From contig DATBRG010000025.1 in NCBI GenBank assembly GCA_036560445.1, positions 1 through 64,000 of the forward strand: 64,000 nt of DNA. The letters run 5' to 3'. Within the stretch, counting starts at the first letter, position 1, and the number at the start of each line of letters is the position of its first letter. Source of the stretch: DATBRG01 sp036560445 (GTDB taxonomy: Bacteria; Pseudomonadota; Gammaproteobacteria; Burkholderiales; Methylophilaceae). Shown one piece after another: positions 42,392 to 51,724 of this stretch. Position numbers and translations under genes: made by a program. The notes under the pieces are model-generated. The model was not told the DNA's origin and searched no databases. It saw only the letters and a program-made list of their open reading frames with translations.

Positions 42392-43473
42392 TGAAATCTT
42401 CAATGATAAAAAAGCTCGCCACTTTGAGCGAGCGCCTGGATGAATTGAACCGTCTGTTGAGTAGCCAAGAGGCTACCAATGACATGGACAATTACCGAAA
42501 AATCTCTCGCGAGCACTCCGAGATCACACCAATTGTTGAGCAATACCGGGCCTTCGAGCAATGTGAATCTGACATCAAGGAAGCACAGGCTATGCTCTCA
42601 GACCCTGAAATGAAAGACTTTGCCCAGGAAGAGATCGAATCCGCGAAGGCCCGCATGGAAGCCATCGAGCTGGAACTGCAAAAACTGTTGTTGCCGAAAG
42701 ACCCTAACGATGACCGCAACATCTTCCTTGAAATCCGCGCTGGTACTGGTGGCGATGAGTCTGCATTATTTGCCGGCGACCTGTTCCGCATGTATAGCCG
42801 CTATGCAGAACGGCAGCGCTGGAAGGTAGAGATTGTCTCGGCCAGCAATTCCGAAGTCGGCGGTTACAAGGAAATCATCGCCAAGATAGAAGGCCAGGGC
42901 GCCTATTCCAGGCTCAAATTCGAATCAGGCGGCCATCGCGTACAGCGCGTTCCCGATACCGAAACGCAGGGACGCATCCACACCTCGGCCTGTACTGTGG
43001 CGGTATTGCCCGAGGCCGACGAAGTCTCTGATGTCACCATCAACCCTGCCGAAATTCGCATTGATACTTACCGCGCTTCTGGTGCAGGCGGTCAGCACAT
43101 CAACAAAACCGATTCGGCCGTGCGCATCACCCACCTGCCTACGGGCATTGTCGTGGAATGCCAGGATGACCGCTCGCAACACAAGAACAAGGCGCAAGCC
43201 ATGAGTGTGCTGGCAGCCAGAATCAAGGATGCGCAAGTACGCGAACAGCAATCCAAAATTGCTTCCGAGCGCAAATCTCTGATTGGCAGCGGTGACCGTA
43301 GCGAGCGCATCCGCACCTACAATTACCCGCAAGGCCGCATTACTGACCATCGCATCAACCTCACACTGTATAAAATCGATGCCATTACTGAAGGCGATAT
43401 GGATGAGTTGATCAATGCATTATCCGCCGAATACCAAGCGGACTTGCTGGCGAGCCTTGGTGAAGACAATTAA
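42391..43473 (+). CDS. prfA: peptide chain release factor 1
   Basis: Recognises UAA/UAG stop codons and triggers peptide release. The 360-residue protein has the RF1 codon-reading region with HRVQRVPDTETQGRIHTSA (split: HRVQRVPDTET, QGRIHTSA), the PxT form specific to RF1, and the catalytic GAGGQHINKTDSAVRI. It is the substrate of PrmC, encoded next. It is coupled to hemA by a one-base overlap. Confidence 0.98.
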   Translation: MKSSMIKKLATLSERLDELNRLLSSQEATNDMDNYRKISREHSEITPIVEQYRAFEQCESDIKEAQAMLSDPEMKDFAQEEIESAKARMEAIELELQKLLLPKDPNDDRNIFLEIRAGTGGDESALFAGDLFRMYSRYAERQRWKVEIVSASNSEVGGYKEIIAKIEGQGAYSRLKFESGGHRVQRVPDTETQGRIHTSACTVAVLPEADEVSDVTINPAEIRIDTYRASGAGGQHINKTDSAVRITHLPTGIVVECQDDRSQHKNKAQAMSVLAARIKDAQVREQQSKIASERKSLIGSGDRSERIRTYNYPQGRITDHRINLTLYKIDAITEGDMDELINALSAEYQADLLASLGEDN

Positions 43474-43475
43474 CA

Positions 43476-44342
43476 ATGAGGCTGCAGGCGCTAATTGCAG
43501 GAGCGCAAAAAACTCTCAGTAGCGTTTCAGATTCGAGCCCTAACGAAGCCAAACTTGAAGCACAACTGCTTTTACAGCATCTGCTAAAAGTAAATCGTGC
43601 ATGGCTGATTACCCATGAGAATGATGCCCTGGAACCCAATATCCTTGCGGAGTTTGAGGCAGCGCTGAAACGCCGCATGGCTGGCGAACCCATTGCTTAT
43701 ATCCTCGGTAAGCGCGAATTTTACGGGCTGGAGTTGAATGTCACGCCAGACACCTTGATACCGAGGCCCGATACCGAAACCCTGGTCGAAGCCGCACTGG
43801 CAAAAATCCCTGCGAATCAAACTTGCAGCATTCTCGATTTAGGTACTGGCACTGGGGCAATTGCCATTGCGCTTGCCGCACAACGGCCGCGGGCAGAAGT
43901 CACGGCAGTTGACCAATCTAGTGAAGCATTGGCAGTAGCTAAGAACAATGCACAACGCTTAGGAATCGCGAATGTACGGTTCCTGCAGAGCGACTGGTTC
44001 TTGTCATTGGGTGATATGACTTTTGATATTATCGTCAGCAACCCACCGTATATAGCCGAAGATGACCCACATTTGCGCCAAGGTGACCTACGGTTCGAAC
44101 CAATTTCGGCACTAGCTGCCGGACCGGATGGCCTTAGATGTATTCGTCACATTATCAACAGTGCGAGCGCGCATTTGCATCCGGGAGGCACTTTGATGTT
44201 TGAGCATGGTTATGATCAGGCAGAAAAGGTGGCCTCATTGATGATCCAGGCTGGTTTTGCTGAGGTAATCTCGCTGCCAGATTTAGCGGGCATTCTGCGC
44301 GTGACCTCTGCAACTTGGCGCAACAAAGCAATGTCAGAATAA
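43476..44342 (+). CDS. prmC: release factor glutamine methyltransferase
   Basis: Methylates the Gln of the GGQ motif in RF1 and RF2. The 288-residue enzyme has a helical N-terminal domain with PIAYILGKREFYGLEL and PDTLIPRPDTETL, the SAM site LDLGTGTGAIAIALA and the catalytic NPPYI. It begins two bases after prfA, so hemA-prfA-prmC is one operon. Confidence 0.97.
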   Translation: MRLQALIAGAQKTLSSVSDSSPNEAKLEAQLLLQHLLKVNRAWLITHENDALEPNILAEFEAALKRRMAGEPIAYILGKREFYGLELNVTPDTLIPRPDTETLVEAALAKIPANQTCSILDLGTGTGAIAIALAAQRPRAEVTAVDQSSEALAVAKNNAQRLGIANVRFLQSDWFLSLGDMTFDIIVSNPPYIAEDDPHLRQGDLRFEPISALAAGPDGLRCIRHIINSASAHLHPGGTLMFEHGYDQAEKVASLMIQAGFAEVISLPDLAGILRVTSATWRNKAMSE

Positions 44343-44345
44343 AAA

Positions 44346-44382
44346 AGAGCAGCGCTATGCTTACAGCGTATGCTCTATTTTG
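44346..44382. terminator. possible terminator after prmC
   Basis: A bulged hairpin with outer arms AGAGCA/TGCTCT and inner arms CGCT/AGCG around an eight-base loop, followed by TATTTTG. It lies immediately after the prmC stop. The U run is weak on the plus strand. Confidence 0.4.
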
Positions 44383-44409
44383 CTTATAAAACAAATCAAG
44401 GTTGATCTT

Positions 44410-45780
44410 ATGGCTCCTCTAAAAGCTTATTTACATAGAACATGGGAAAAACTGACCGAGCTTTATGGCCGCAGCATCATCCTATCCATAGCAGCAATCC
44501 TTATCGTCAGCCTTAGCGTGTGCCTGGGCGTATTCGCATTTTTCAATTCTGCCGCCCCTACCCATCTCACTATCGCAAGCGGCCCCCCGGGTAGCGTCTT
44601 TGAGAAAACGGCAAAGAAATATCAAGCCATACTGGCCAAGGAAGGAGTCACTCTGACCATCGTGCCTTCGGATGGCTCGACCGATAACCTGAAAATGTTG
44701 ACCGATCGCCATGTGGAGGTCGATGTCGGCTTTGTGCAAGGCGGAGTATCTGAAGGCTTCAAGATCGATAAGCTGATGTCGCTAGGCAGCATTGCCTACC
44801 AGCCACTCATGGTGTTTTACCGCGGTGAAGGCAAACAGTTGATCTCGGATTTCGCCGGCCAGCGGCTTGATATCGGCGAGGAAGGCAGCGGCACACATAC
44901 TTTGGCATTGGCAATCCTGAAAGCCAATGGCATTACTCCCGGGGATGGTACGACATTCGTCCATACGGAGACCAAAGATGCCATCAAGAATCTGCAGGAA
45001 GGCCACGTCGATGCGCTTTTCCTGATGGGGGACAGTGCTTCGACGGACCTCATGAAAGCTCTGGTACAGGCGCCCGGTGTCAATATATTCAATTTCAAGC
45101 AAGCAGATGGCTACACGCGCCGTATCCGCTACTTGAATAAACTGGTATTGCCCGAGGGCTCGCTCGACCTGGGCAAGAATATCCCAATTGATGATCTCTA
45201 CCTGATAGCGCCGGCGGTGGATCTAGTCGCGAGGCAGAATCTGCACCCTGCGTTATCAGACTTGCTGCTGGAGGCTGCACGTGAAGTGCATGGATCGGCC
45301 GGGATGTTCAGGAAAAACGGCGAATTCCCCGCCCCGCTTGAACACGAGTTCCGCATCAGCCCAGACGCTACTCGTTATTACGTTTCCGGCAAAAGCTTTC
45401 TCTACCGCAACTTCCCATTCTGGCTAGCAAGCCTGATAAACCGCCTTTTGGCAGTGCTGGTACCTATCGCACTGCTGCTGATCCCCGCACTGAAAATCGC
45501 ACCCAGCATCTATCGCTGGCGCATGCAATCGCGCATCTATCCATGGTACAAAGCATTGCTGGAGCTGGAACACGATGCTTTCGACGCACCGGTCAATGAT
45601 GCCAAACGCGAACAGCTACTGAAACAACTGGCCCATATCGAGAACACTGTGAACAGGATGAGGATGCCGGCATCTTTCGGGGATATTTTTTACGGATTGC
45701 GCGGCCATATCAATTTCGTGCGTAACAGACTAATGGCTGAAGTTGACCAGGAACCGGGTACTGATCACCCAGCTAAGTAG
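44410..45780 (+). CDS. TAXI-family TRAP-type solute-binding protein, membrane-tethered
   Basis: A 456-residue protein with an N-terminal membrane helix (about 24-46) and a periplasmic TAXI domain (about 50-325). The latter includes LTIASGPPGSVFEKTAKKYQ, VGFVQGG and IGEEGSGTHTLALAIL. A second pair of hydrophobic segments at about 340-375 is followed by a cytoplasmic helical tail (LLELEHDAFDAPVND). Ordinary TAXI proteins are soluble and near 320 residues; this form stays in the membrane and no TRAP permease gene is adjacent. AAGG lies eight bases before the ATG at 44410. The end overlaps the convergent gene by 16 bases. Ligand unknown. Confidence 0.88.
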   Translation: MAPLKAYLHRTWEKLTELYGRSIILSIAAILIVSLSVCLGVFAFFNSAAPTHLTIASGPPGSVFEKTAKKYQAILAKEGVTLTIVPSDGSTDNLKMLTDRHVEVDVGFVQGGVSEGFKIDKLMSLGSIAYQPLMVFYRGEGKQLISDFAGQRLDIGEEGSGTHTLALAILKANGITPGDGTTFVHTETKDAIKNLQEGHVDALFLMGDSASTDLMKALVQAPGVNIFNFKQADGYTRRIRYLNKLVLPEGSLDLGKNIPIDDLYLIAPAVDLVARQNLHPALSDLLLEAAREVHGSAGMFRKNGEFPAPLEHEFRISPDATRYYVSGKSFLYRNFPFWLASLINRLLAVLVPIALLLIPALKIAPSIYRWRMQSRIYPWYKALLELEHDAFDAPVNDAKREQLLKQLAHIENTVNRMRMPASFGDIFYGLRGHINFVRNRLMAEVDQEPGTDHPAK

Positions 45781-46313
45781 TGGTTTTTTACTTCAATGTA
45801 ATGTTGGGCCGAATACATTAGGCCATCCACTTCAGCTGAGGTAAGCGGCCGGATTTTCTTGGCTGGACGTCCCATGTAAAGATAACCGCTTTCCAGCACC
45901 ATGCCTTGCGGAACAAGGCTACCCGCTGCAAGTAGTACGCGCTTTTGCACCAGCACTTTATCCATGACAATACTCCCCATCCCAATCAGGCATTCATCTT
46001 CTATGGTGCAGCCATGCAAAATAACGCTGTGCCCTACAGTGACATTGCTGCCGATGATGAGCGCTGAACCAGCCGGGTCTTCCGGAGATTTATGATTAAC
46101 ATGCAGTACGCTCAAATCCTGGATATTGCTACCTGCACCGATACGGATATGGTTGATATCTCCACGAATGACTACGCCGGGCCAAACCGATACATCATCG
46201 CCCAGTGCAACATCTCCTATCACCGTGGCTGTGCGATGGATGTAAACGTCACTACCGATTTGCGGAAGCACACCTCGGTAGGCCTCTATTAGTGGAGAAT
46301 GAGCGTCTGCCAT
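45765..46313 (-). CDS. gamma-carbonic anhydrase-like protein
   Basis: Left-handed beta-helix trimer of the gamma-CA/YrdA/PaaY group. The 182-residue protein has hexapeptide repeats from about 30 to 125 (for example VWPGVVIRGDINHIRIGAGS, IIGSNVTVGHSVILHGCTI) and His residues at the usual metal positions in VLHVNHK, VGH and LHG. A C-terminal helix packs on the trimer. Such proteins bind zinc or iron; many show no carbonic anhydrase activity. It is divergent from metX, 21 bases apart. Confidence 0.92.
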   Translation of the reverse strand: MADAHSPLIEAYRGVLPQIGSDVYIHRTATVIGDVALGDDVSVWPGVVIRGDINHIRIGAGSNIQDLSVLHVNHKSPEDPAGSALIIGSNVTVGHSVILHGCTIEDECLIGMGSIVMDKVLVQKRVLLAAGSLVPQGMVLESGYLYMGRPAKKIRPLTSAEVDGLMYSAQHYIEVKNHYLAG

Positions 46314-46334
46314 AAGCCATAGTATAATCGCACC

Positions 46335-47474
46335 ATGTCAGATTCTACATCCGTCGGCATCGTTGCCGCCCAAACCGCACACTTCAGTGAACCGCTGCAA
46401 CTCAAAAGCGGCGAAGTGCTGCCACAATTCGACCTAGTATATGAAACCTACGGCACACTGAATGCCGACAAATCGAACGCAGTCATGATTTGCCATGCGT
46501 TATCTGGCAATCATCATGTGGCCGGCAAATACAATGAGGATGATAAGTATCCAGGCTGGTGGGATAACCTGATTGGCCCTGGCCGACCGCTCGATACCAA
46601 CAAATTCTTTGTAATCGGCCTCAATAATCTTGGCGGCTGTCACGGCAGTAGCGGCCCATCAAGCATCAATCCGGCAACCAGCAAACCTTGGGGCGCTGAT
46701 TTTCCCTTGGTCACGGTAGAAGACTGGGTGGCTTCACAAGCGCGCCTTGCCGATCATCTAGGCATCAAACAACTAGCAGCAGTTATCGGCGGGAGCTTAG
46801 GCGGCATGCAGGCTCTGCAATGGACATTGGCCTACCCTGAGCGTGTACGCCATTCTCTGGTGATTGCCTCTGCGCCTAACCTTACTGCGCAGAACATGGC
46901 ATTCAATGAAGTTGCACGCCAGGCCATCATCACTGATCCGGAGTTTTATGGTGGTGACTATTATTCGCATGGGGTAGTACCTCGACGCGGCCTGCGTATT
47001 GCCCGCATGTTAGGCCATATTACCTACCTGAGCGACGATGCCATGGGAGAAAAATTCGGCAGGAAATTGCGCGATGGAAAAATCAAATACAGCTTTGATG
47101 TCGAGTTTGAAATGGAGTCTTACCTGCGCTACCAGGGCGATAAATTCGCTGGGGAATTTGATGCCAACACCTATTTGCGCATGACACGGGCGCTGGACTA
47201 TTTCGACCCAGCCGTTGAATATAACGGTGATTTGACTGCGGCACTGGCTAAAGCCAAGGCCAAATTCCTGGTGGTTTCTTTCACCAGCGACTGGCGTTTT
47301 TCGCCTGCGCGCTCACGCGAGATCGTCAAAGCATTGCTGGATAACGAACTGGCTGTAAGCTATGCCGAAGTCACCGCCGAGCATGGGCATGATGCGTTCC
47401 TGATGCCAGACCCGCATTACCACAACATACTGCGCACCTACCTGCAGAATATTGAAATCGGAGGTGCCGCATGA
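46335..47474 (+). CDS. metX: homoserine O-acyltransferase
   Basis: Activates homoserine with an acyl-CoA for methionine synthesis. The 379-residue alpha/beta hydrolase-type enzyme has ICHALSGNHHVAG, the nucleophile Ser in IGGSLGGMQALQW, the Asp in SFTSDWRFSP and His in AEHGHDAFL. Whether it uses acetyl- or succinyl-CoA cannot be read reliably by eye. The metW start overlaps its stop by four bases. Confidence 0.97.
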   Translation: MSDSTSVGIVAAQTAHFSEPLQLKSGEVLPQFDLVYETYGTLNADKSNAVMICHALSGNHHVAGKYNEDDKYPGWWDNLIGPGRPLDTNKFFVIGLNNLGGCHGSSGPSSINPATSKPWGADFPLVTVEDWVASQARLADHLGIKQLAAVIGGSLGGMQALQWTLAYPERVRHSLVIASAPNLTAQNMAFNEVARQAIITDPEFYGGDYYSHGVVPRRGLRIARMLGHITYLSDDAMGEKFGRKLRDGKIKYSFDVEFEMESYLRYQGDKFAGEFDANTYLRMTRALDYFDPAVEYNGDLTAALAKAKAKFLVVSFTSDWRFSPARSREIVKALLDNELAVSYAEVTAEHGHDAFLMPDPHYHNILRTYLQNIEIGGAA

Positions 47475-48091
47475 ACGCCACTCAAACAAATTCAGCCTTA
47501 AATACAGAATTTAGGCAAGATTTTGCAATAATCGCAGATTGGGTCAAATTGGGTTCGAAAGTGCTAGACTTGGGTTGCGGTGATGGTTCTTTGCTGAATT
47601 TTCTGCGTGGCTCGCTGGATGTTCGCGGCTATGGCGTAGAAAAAGATGACTCAAATGTGATCAGTTGCATGCATAACAACATCAACGTCATCCAGATGGA
47701 TTTGGAATCCGGCCTATCCGGCTTCGAAGCTCAATCTTTTGACGTAGTCGTGTTATCACAGACCTTACAGGCCATGCACAACACCGAGGGCATCGTTCAG
47801 GAAATGCTGCGCGTAGGCCGCGAAGCGATCGTGACCTTCCCCAACTTTGGCTACTGGCGTCACCGTATTCAGCTGATTGCAGGACAGATGCCCGTTTCGG
47901 AATACTTACCATACCAATGGTACGACACGCCAAATGTGCACCTATGCACGATTCATGATTTTGATGAATTCTGCGTCAATCACAGCATTCGAGTGAAAGA
48001 ACGCCGCGTGCTGACTGATGATGGCCGTCCGGTAAGTTTCATGCCCAACATGCTTGGCAGTCTCGCCATGTACCGCTTACAAAGCCGTTAA
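47471..48091 (+). CDS. metW: methionine biosynthesis protein MetW
   Basis: A 206-residue class I methyltransferase-fold protein with SAM-binding VLDLGCGDGSLLNFL and EVVLSQTLQA-like VVVLSQTLQAMHN. MetW pairs with MetX in many proteobacteria and can be required for, or regulate, the acyltransferase. It is translationally coupled to metX and converges on the TauE/SafE-like gene with a four-base overlap. Confidence 0.96.
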   Translation: MNATQTNSALNTEFRQDFAIIADWVKLGSKVLDLGCGDGSLLNFLRGSLDVRGYGVEKDDSNVISCMHNNINVIQMDLESGLSGFEAQSFDVVVLSQTLQAMHNTEGIVQEMLRVGREAIVTFPNFGYWRHRIQLIAGQMPVSEYLPYQWYDTPNVHLCTIHDFDEFCVNHSIRVKERRVLTDDGRPVSFMPNMLGSLAMYRLQSR

Positions 48092-48750
48092 AGCAAATTT
48101 AGCAAACCAGCAATACCAAAACCAAGCACCAGCAGGCCACTAAACCGCCTCACCCAGACGTTCTGCAGCCACAATTTCAGACGTACCGCCGCCAAGCCCA
48201 TCGCCAGGAGCGCAGGCAGCGTTCCCAGCCCAAAAGCCAGCATCAAGGTGCCGCCGCGTAGCGGGCTACCGGTCGCCAGAGCTGCCACTAAAACACTATA
48301 GACCAGACCACATGGCAACCAACCCCAGACTGCGCCGACAATCAATGCCTGAGGGAAGGTTTTTATGGGCAAGAAAGGTTTAGCGTAGGGCTGTAATCTC
48401 TTCCATACACCACTACCGATTAGCTCCAGATATGTGATGCCTCGCCAGATACCAGCCAAGTAAAGACCGAGAACGATGAGCATGAAGCTGGCCAGTGCAT
48501 AAAGTATCTTCTCCACAGGCAACACGTGGTCGAGAAAGAAACTGGAGGCGCCGACCACCCCGGCCAGAACTCCCGCCAAGGTGTAACTTAAAATACGGCC
48601 CGCGTTGTAGCAAAGCAGAAAACCAATCTTAGGCTTGCTACCGGGCAGGCTAACTGTAACCGCACCGACAATGCCACCGCACATGCCGACACAGTGCCCA
48701 CCCCCTAGCAAGCCCACCAGAAACGCTGCGATTAAACTCAACTCAATCAT
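48088..48750 (-). CDS. TauE/SafE-like membrane protein (DsbD-2 type)
   Basis: A 220-residue protein with about six membrane helices. Its N-terminus carries FLVGLLGGGHCVGMCGGIVG, a His-Cys and Met-Cys motif at the membrane face typical of the COG2836 group, often linked to cytochrome oxidase or copper handling. WGWLPCGLVYSVL is the second Cys-Pro-like motif. ATG at 48750 gives this start; the frame is open further upstream without support. It is not next to cco genes here. The true substrate is unknown. Confidence 0.88.
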   Translation of the reverse strand: MIELSLIAAFLVGLLGGGHCVGMCGGIVGAVTVSLPGSKPKIGFLLCYNAGRILSYTLAGVLAGVVGASSFFLDHVLPVEKILYALASFMLIVLGLYLAGIWRGITYLELIGSGVWKRLQPYAKPFLPIKTFPQALIVGAVWGWLPCGLVYSVLVAALATGSPLRGGTLMLAFGLGTLPALLAMGLAAVRLKLWLQNVWVRRFSGLLVLGFGIAGLLNLL

Positions 48751-48791
48751 ACTGACATTGTGGCATGCGCCAGCTATTTTCGGGTATCGTG

Positions 48792-50057
48792 ATGGCCATG
48801 ACAAATAACACCAATATCAGGGCAGCGCTATTTAACAAGCGCATGCTTATCTGTATTTTTACTGGATTTACTTCGGGTTTACCGCTTTATATCCTGATCA
48901 GCTTATTACCCGCTTGGCTGCGCTCCGAAGGCGTCGATCTCAAATCCATAGGCTTGTTTGCGCTGATTCAATTGCCATTCACCTGGAAATTCCTGTGGGC
49001 GCCGTTGTTCGATCGATATATTCCACTGAGTCTGATTAAAGGCATGGGGCGACGTCGCAGTTGGCTATTACTCAGCCAACTCGCGCTGCTATTATCCATA
49101 CCGGTTTTCGGCTCACTCGAACCCAAGCTAAATTTATGGACGATTGCCTATCTGGCAACGGTCGTAGCTTTTTTCAGCGCTTCGCAAGATGTAGTGATTG
49201 ATGCCTACCGCCGTGAATTATTACCTGATATTGAATTGGGCTTGGGCAATGCCATCCACGTCAACGCCTACAAAATCGCCGGCCTGGTGCCGGGCTCGTT
49301 GTCACTGATCCTTGCAGACCATCTACCGTGGAATAGCGTATTCCTAATCACTGCGTTGTTCATGTTGCCGGGACTAGTGATGACGCTTTTAGTAAGCGAA
49401 CCACTGCTGAAAATCGGCACCCCAAAAACACTGAAACAAGCTGTCATTGAACCTTTCCACGAATTCATCACGCGCAATGGCTGGCGCAATGCACTACTGG
49501 TACTCAGTTTTATCTTTCTATACAAGCTCGGCGATAGCATGACCACAGCCTTGGCCACGCCGTTTTATCTCGACATGGGATTCAGCAAGACGGAGATCGG
49601 CCTCATTGCCAAGAATGCTGGCTTATGGCCGAGCGTCATCGGCGGTTTGCTCGGTGGCATATGGATGATCAAGTTGGGTATCAACCGCGCACTATGGCTG
49701 TTTGGTATGGTGCAAATGGTCGCGATTCTGGGCTTTGCCTGGCTCGCGGTGGTTGGCCATAACCTGTTTTGGCTAGGGATAGTCATCGGTGTTGAAGCTC
49801 TTGGTGTAGGTTTGGGTACCGCCGCCTTCGTCGCCTATATCGCCCACACCACACATCCGCTTTACACAGCTACTCAGTTCGCACTATTCACCAGCCTCGC
49901 TGCCGTGCCACGTACTTTCGCCAATGCGGCAACTGGTTATCTGGTAGATTGGCTGGGCTGGGTGGCGTTCTTCCTGTTCTGCTTCGTGATTGCAATTCCA
50001 GGCATGCTACTGTTACTTAAGATTGCGCCATGGAACGGAACGGAAAAAGCGCTGTAA
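48792..50057 (+). CDS. ampG: AmpG-like muropeptide permease (MFS)
   Basis: Imports anhydro-muropeptides released in cell-wall turnover. The protein has about 421 residues and 12 predicted helices. It matches the AmpG pattern: FTGFTSGLPLYILISLLPAW, then GVDLKSIGLFALIQLPFTWK and FLWAPLFDRY, with ASQDVVIDAYRRELL. It is shorter at the C-terminus than E. coli AmpG. Possible starts are ATG at 48792 or 48798. No ampD or nagZ lies nearby, so the substrate is inferred from family similarity. Confidence 0.88.
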   Translation: MAMTNNTNIRAALFNKRMLICIFTGFTSGLPLYILISLLPAWLRSEGVDLKSIGLFALIQLPFTWKFLWAPLFDRYIPLSLIKGMGRRRSWLLLSQLALLLSIPVFGSLEPKLNLWTIAYLATVVAFFSASQDVVIDAYRRELLPDIELGLGNAIHVNAYKIAGLVPGSLSLILADHLPWNSVFLITALFMLPGLVMTLLVSEPLLKIGTPKTLKQAVIEPFHEFITRNGWRNALLVLSFIFLYKLGDSMTTALATPFYLDMGFSKTEIGLIAKNAGLWPSVIGGLLGGIWMIKLGINRALWLFGMVQMVAILGFAWLAVVGHNLFWLGIVIGVEALGVGLGTAAFVAYIAHTTHPLYTATQFALFTSLAAVPRTFANAATGYLVDWLGWVAFFLFCFVIAIPGMLLLLKIAPWNGTEKAL

Positions 50058-50109
50058 GGTTGCAGCCAGCCAAACGACCAATCTTCAACTACTTGTTGGA
50101 GAATCTGCC

Positions 50110-50904
50110 ATGCGTTTACCACATTCACTTACCAGCCTGATCTGGCCTCTGGCCATGTTTGCCCTACCTATTGGTGCTGCCGCCGCCGAATGCTCTGCAC
50201 AAAGCGGGGCGCAATCCGTGCCTTTGCTAGAGCTTTACACTTCCGAGGGTTGTAGCAGTTGCCCACCGGCCGATAAGTGGCTGAGTAACATTGCAGCCTC
50301 CGGTTTCACTTCGGACAAAGTAGTGCCCCTGGCGTTCCATGTCGATTACTGGGACTACATCGGTTGGAAAGATCGTTTCGCGCGTCCGGACTTCAGTGCT
50401 CGACAAAGACAAGTTGCCGCCATCGGCCGCTCAGATTTTGTTTACACGCCGCAGGTGATCCTGAATGGCATCGATTTTCGCGGCTGGTCACAAAATTCAC
50501 GCTTTACACAAACGATCTCTAGCAGTTTGAATCAGCCCGCACGTGCCAATTTGAGCTTGAATCTGGCACCAGCGGCATCCGGTGAATTTACTCTCAAAGC
50601 TACTGCACAAACCATACGGCCAGCAGACCGCAAGAATGCAGATATATTTATTGCCGTTTACGAAAACAAGCTGACAAGCAAGGTAAGCGCTGGTGAGAAT
50701 AATGGCCGCCAGCTAGACCATGACTATGTAGTAAGAGAATGGTATGGCCCTTACCGGCTAGACGAAAATGCCAATGGAGCCTGGCAACGTGCTTTCTCAC
50801 TCAAGCCGGAATGGAAAGGGCGCAATGCCGGTGTGGCAACTTTTGTGCAGGACCGCACTAACGGTGATGTACTGCAGGCGCTGGCTTTGAAATTCTGTAG
50901 TTAG
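50110..50904 (+). CDS. exported DUF1223 thioredoxin-like protein
   Basis: A 264-residue secreted protein: signal peptide (about 1-26, ending GAAAA) and a thioredoxin-like fold with the motif YTSEGCSSCPPADKWLS (CxxC). FHVDYWDYIGWKDRFARP follows. TTGGAGAA precedes the ATG at 50110. The family is widespread and functionally undefined; a periplasmic redox role is likely from the CxxC. It is convergent with the RiPP cluster that ends eight bases downstream, but no link is shown. Confidence 0.88.
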   Translation: MRLPHSLTSLIWPLAMFALPIGAAAAECSAQSGAQSVPLLELYTSEGCSSCPPADKWLSNIAASGFTSDKVVPLAFHVDYWDYIGWKDRFARPDFSARQRQVAAIGRSDFVYTPQVILNGIDFRGWSQNSRFTQTISSSLNQPARANLSLNLAPAASGEFTLKATAQTIRPADRKNADIFIAVYENKLTSKVSAGENNGRQLDHDYVVREWYGPYRLDENANGAWQRAFSLKPEWKGRNAGVATFVQDRTNGDVLQALALKFCS

Positions 50905-50911
50905 GGCAAAG

Positions 50912-51724
50912 TCAAATTTGCCCTTTGAATCCGGCGATCATGCCGGATTCAAGCCAACCTGCGAGATACTGTGCTGCTTTCACCGTAGCTTCTTCTTGCG
51001 CTTCGTAAACCAGGCCCTGATGTTTTTCCAGTTGGCTGCCCAAGGTTTCGCAGATATCGCCAAAACTCGCACCTGAGATTGCGGCATTAAGTGCAATTTC
51101 TTCCATGGCTTCCAGCGAACGAAAACGTGACGTCATCTCTTGCCGCCAAATCAACCAGGTTTCAAACGAACACTGCTGCTCTGGCGCAGGCGGCGTTTCT
51201 TCGGCATCCAGCGCTTTCCATACTGCTACCGTGTTCCAGCGTAAAGGTAATGACTTGATGGAAGGCCGAAACCGGAAATTAAGTTCCGCCCAATTTTCTG
51301 GTGGAATCCCTGCCAGATCAGATAACTGCAAGACCGGCGAATCTTCTGCATCAAATGCCAGCGCCAGATTCCATTCAAAATCAGCCAGCTCAGAGGCGAT
51401 GGGATGTTGCGGCAATGTCTGCAGCAAATGCTCGCCCAAGGCGCCTCCGAACCAGCGTAGATTACGGTAGTGTGATGGATGGGCATCGATGTAAGAACGC
51501 GCGGTGCTATCGAAAAAATCATCCCCTAGCAGCGCATGCAATTTGGGGAAAGCATTAATCAGTGTCTCGATTAAACGCAAACGGTAAGCATCGTAATAAA
51601 TGCCCAAGCGTCTTGCTGCACCGACCTTCTGGTCATTGATAATACAACTCTGGAACAGGCTGGATGGCTCTGCGCCTAGCAAATAGGCCTGAAACCGGTC
51701 TTGCAATTCTGCGAGCTGGCTCAT
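50912..51724 (-). CDS. bufC: DUF2063 partner protein of MNIO maturase (BufC/HvfC type)
   Basis: A 270-residue cytoplasmic protein with the DUF2063 N-terminal domain (LGIYYDAYRLRLIETLINAF, FPKLHALLGDDFF). Proteins of this family work with a DUF692 enzyme to bind and modify cysteine-rich peptides (HvfC, TglB-like partners, BufC). Its ATG overlaps the maturase stop by four bases. It is the last gene of a three-gene cluster; the DoxX-like gene often found as a fourth member is absent. Confidence 0.9.
   Translation of the reverse strand: MSQLAELQDRFQAYLLGAEPSSLFQSCIINDQKVGAARRLGIYYDAYRLRLIETLINAFPKLHALLGDDFFDSTARSYIDAHPSHYRNLRWFGGALGEHLLQTLPQHPIASELADFEWNLALAFDAEDSPVLQLSDLAGIPPENWAELNFRFRPSIKSLPLRWNTVAVWKALDAEETPPAPEQQCSFETWLIWRQEMTSRFRSLEAMEEIALNAAISGASFGDICETLGSQLEKHQGLVYEAQEEATVKAAQYLAGWLESGMIAGFKGQI

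Noticed and set aside
49990..50109. 40-codon N-terminal extension of the DUF1223 protein
   Set aside because: The ATG at 50110 has a strong ribosome site and places the signal peptide at the N-terminus; the upstream part overlaps ampG.
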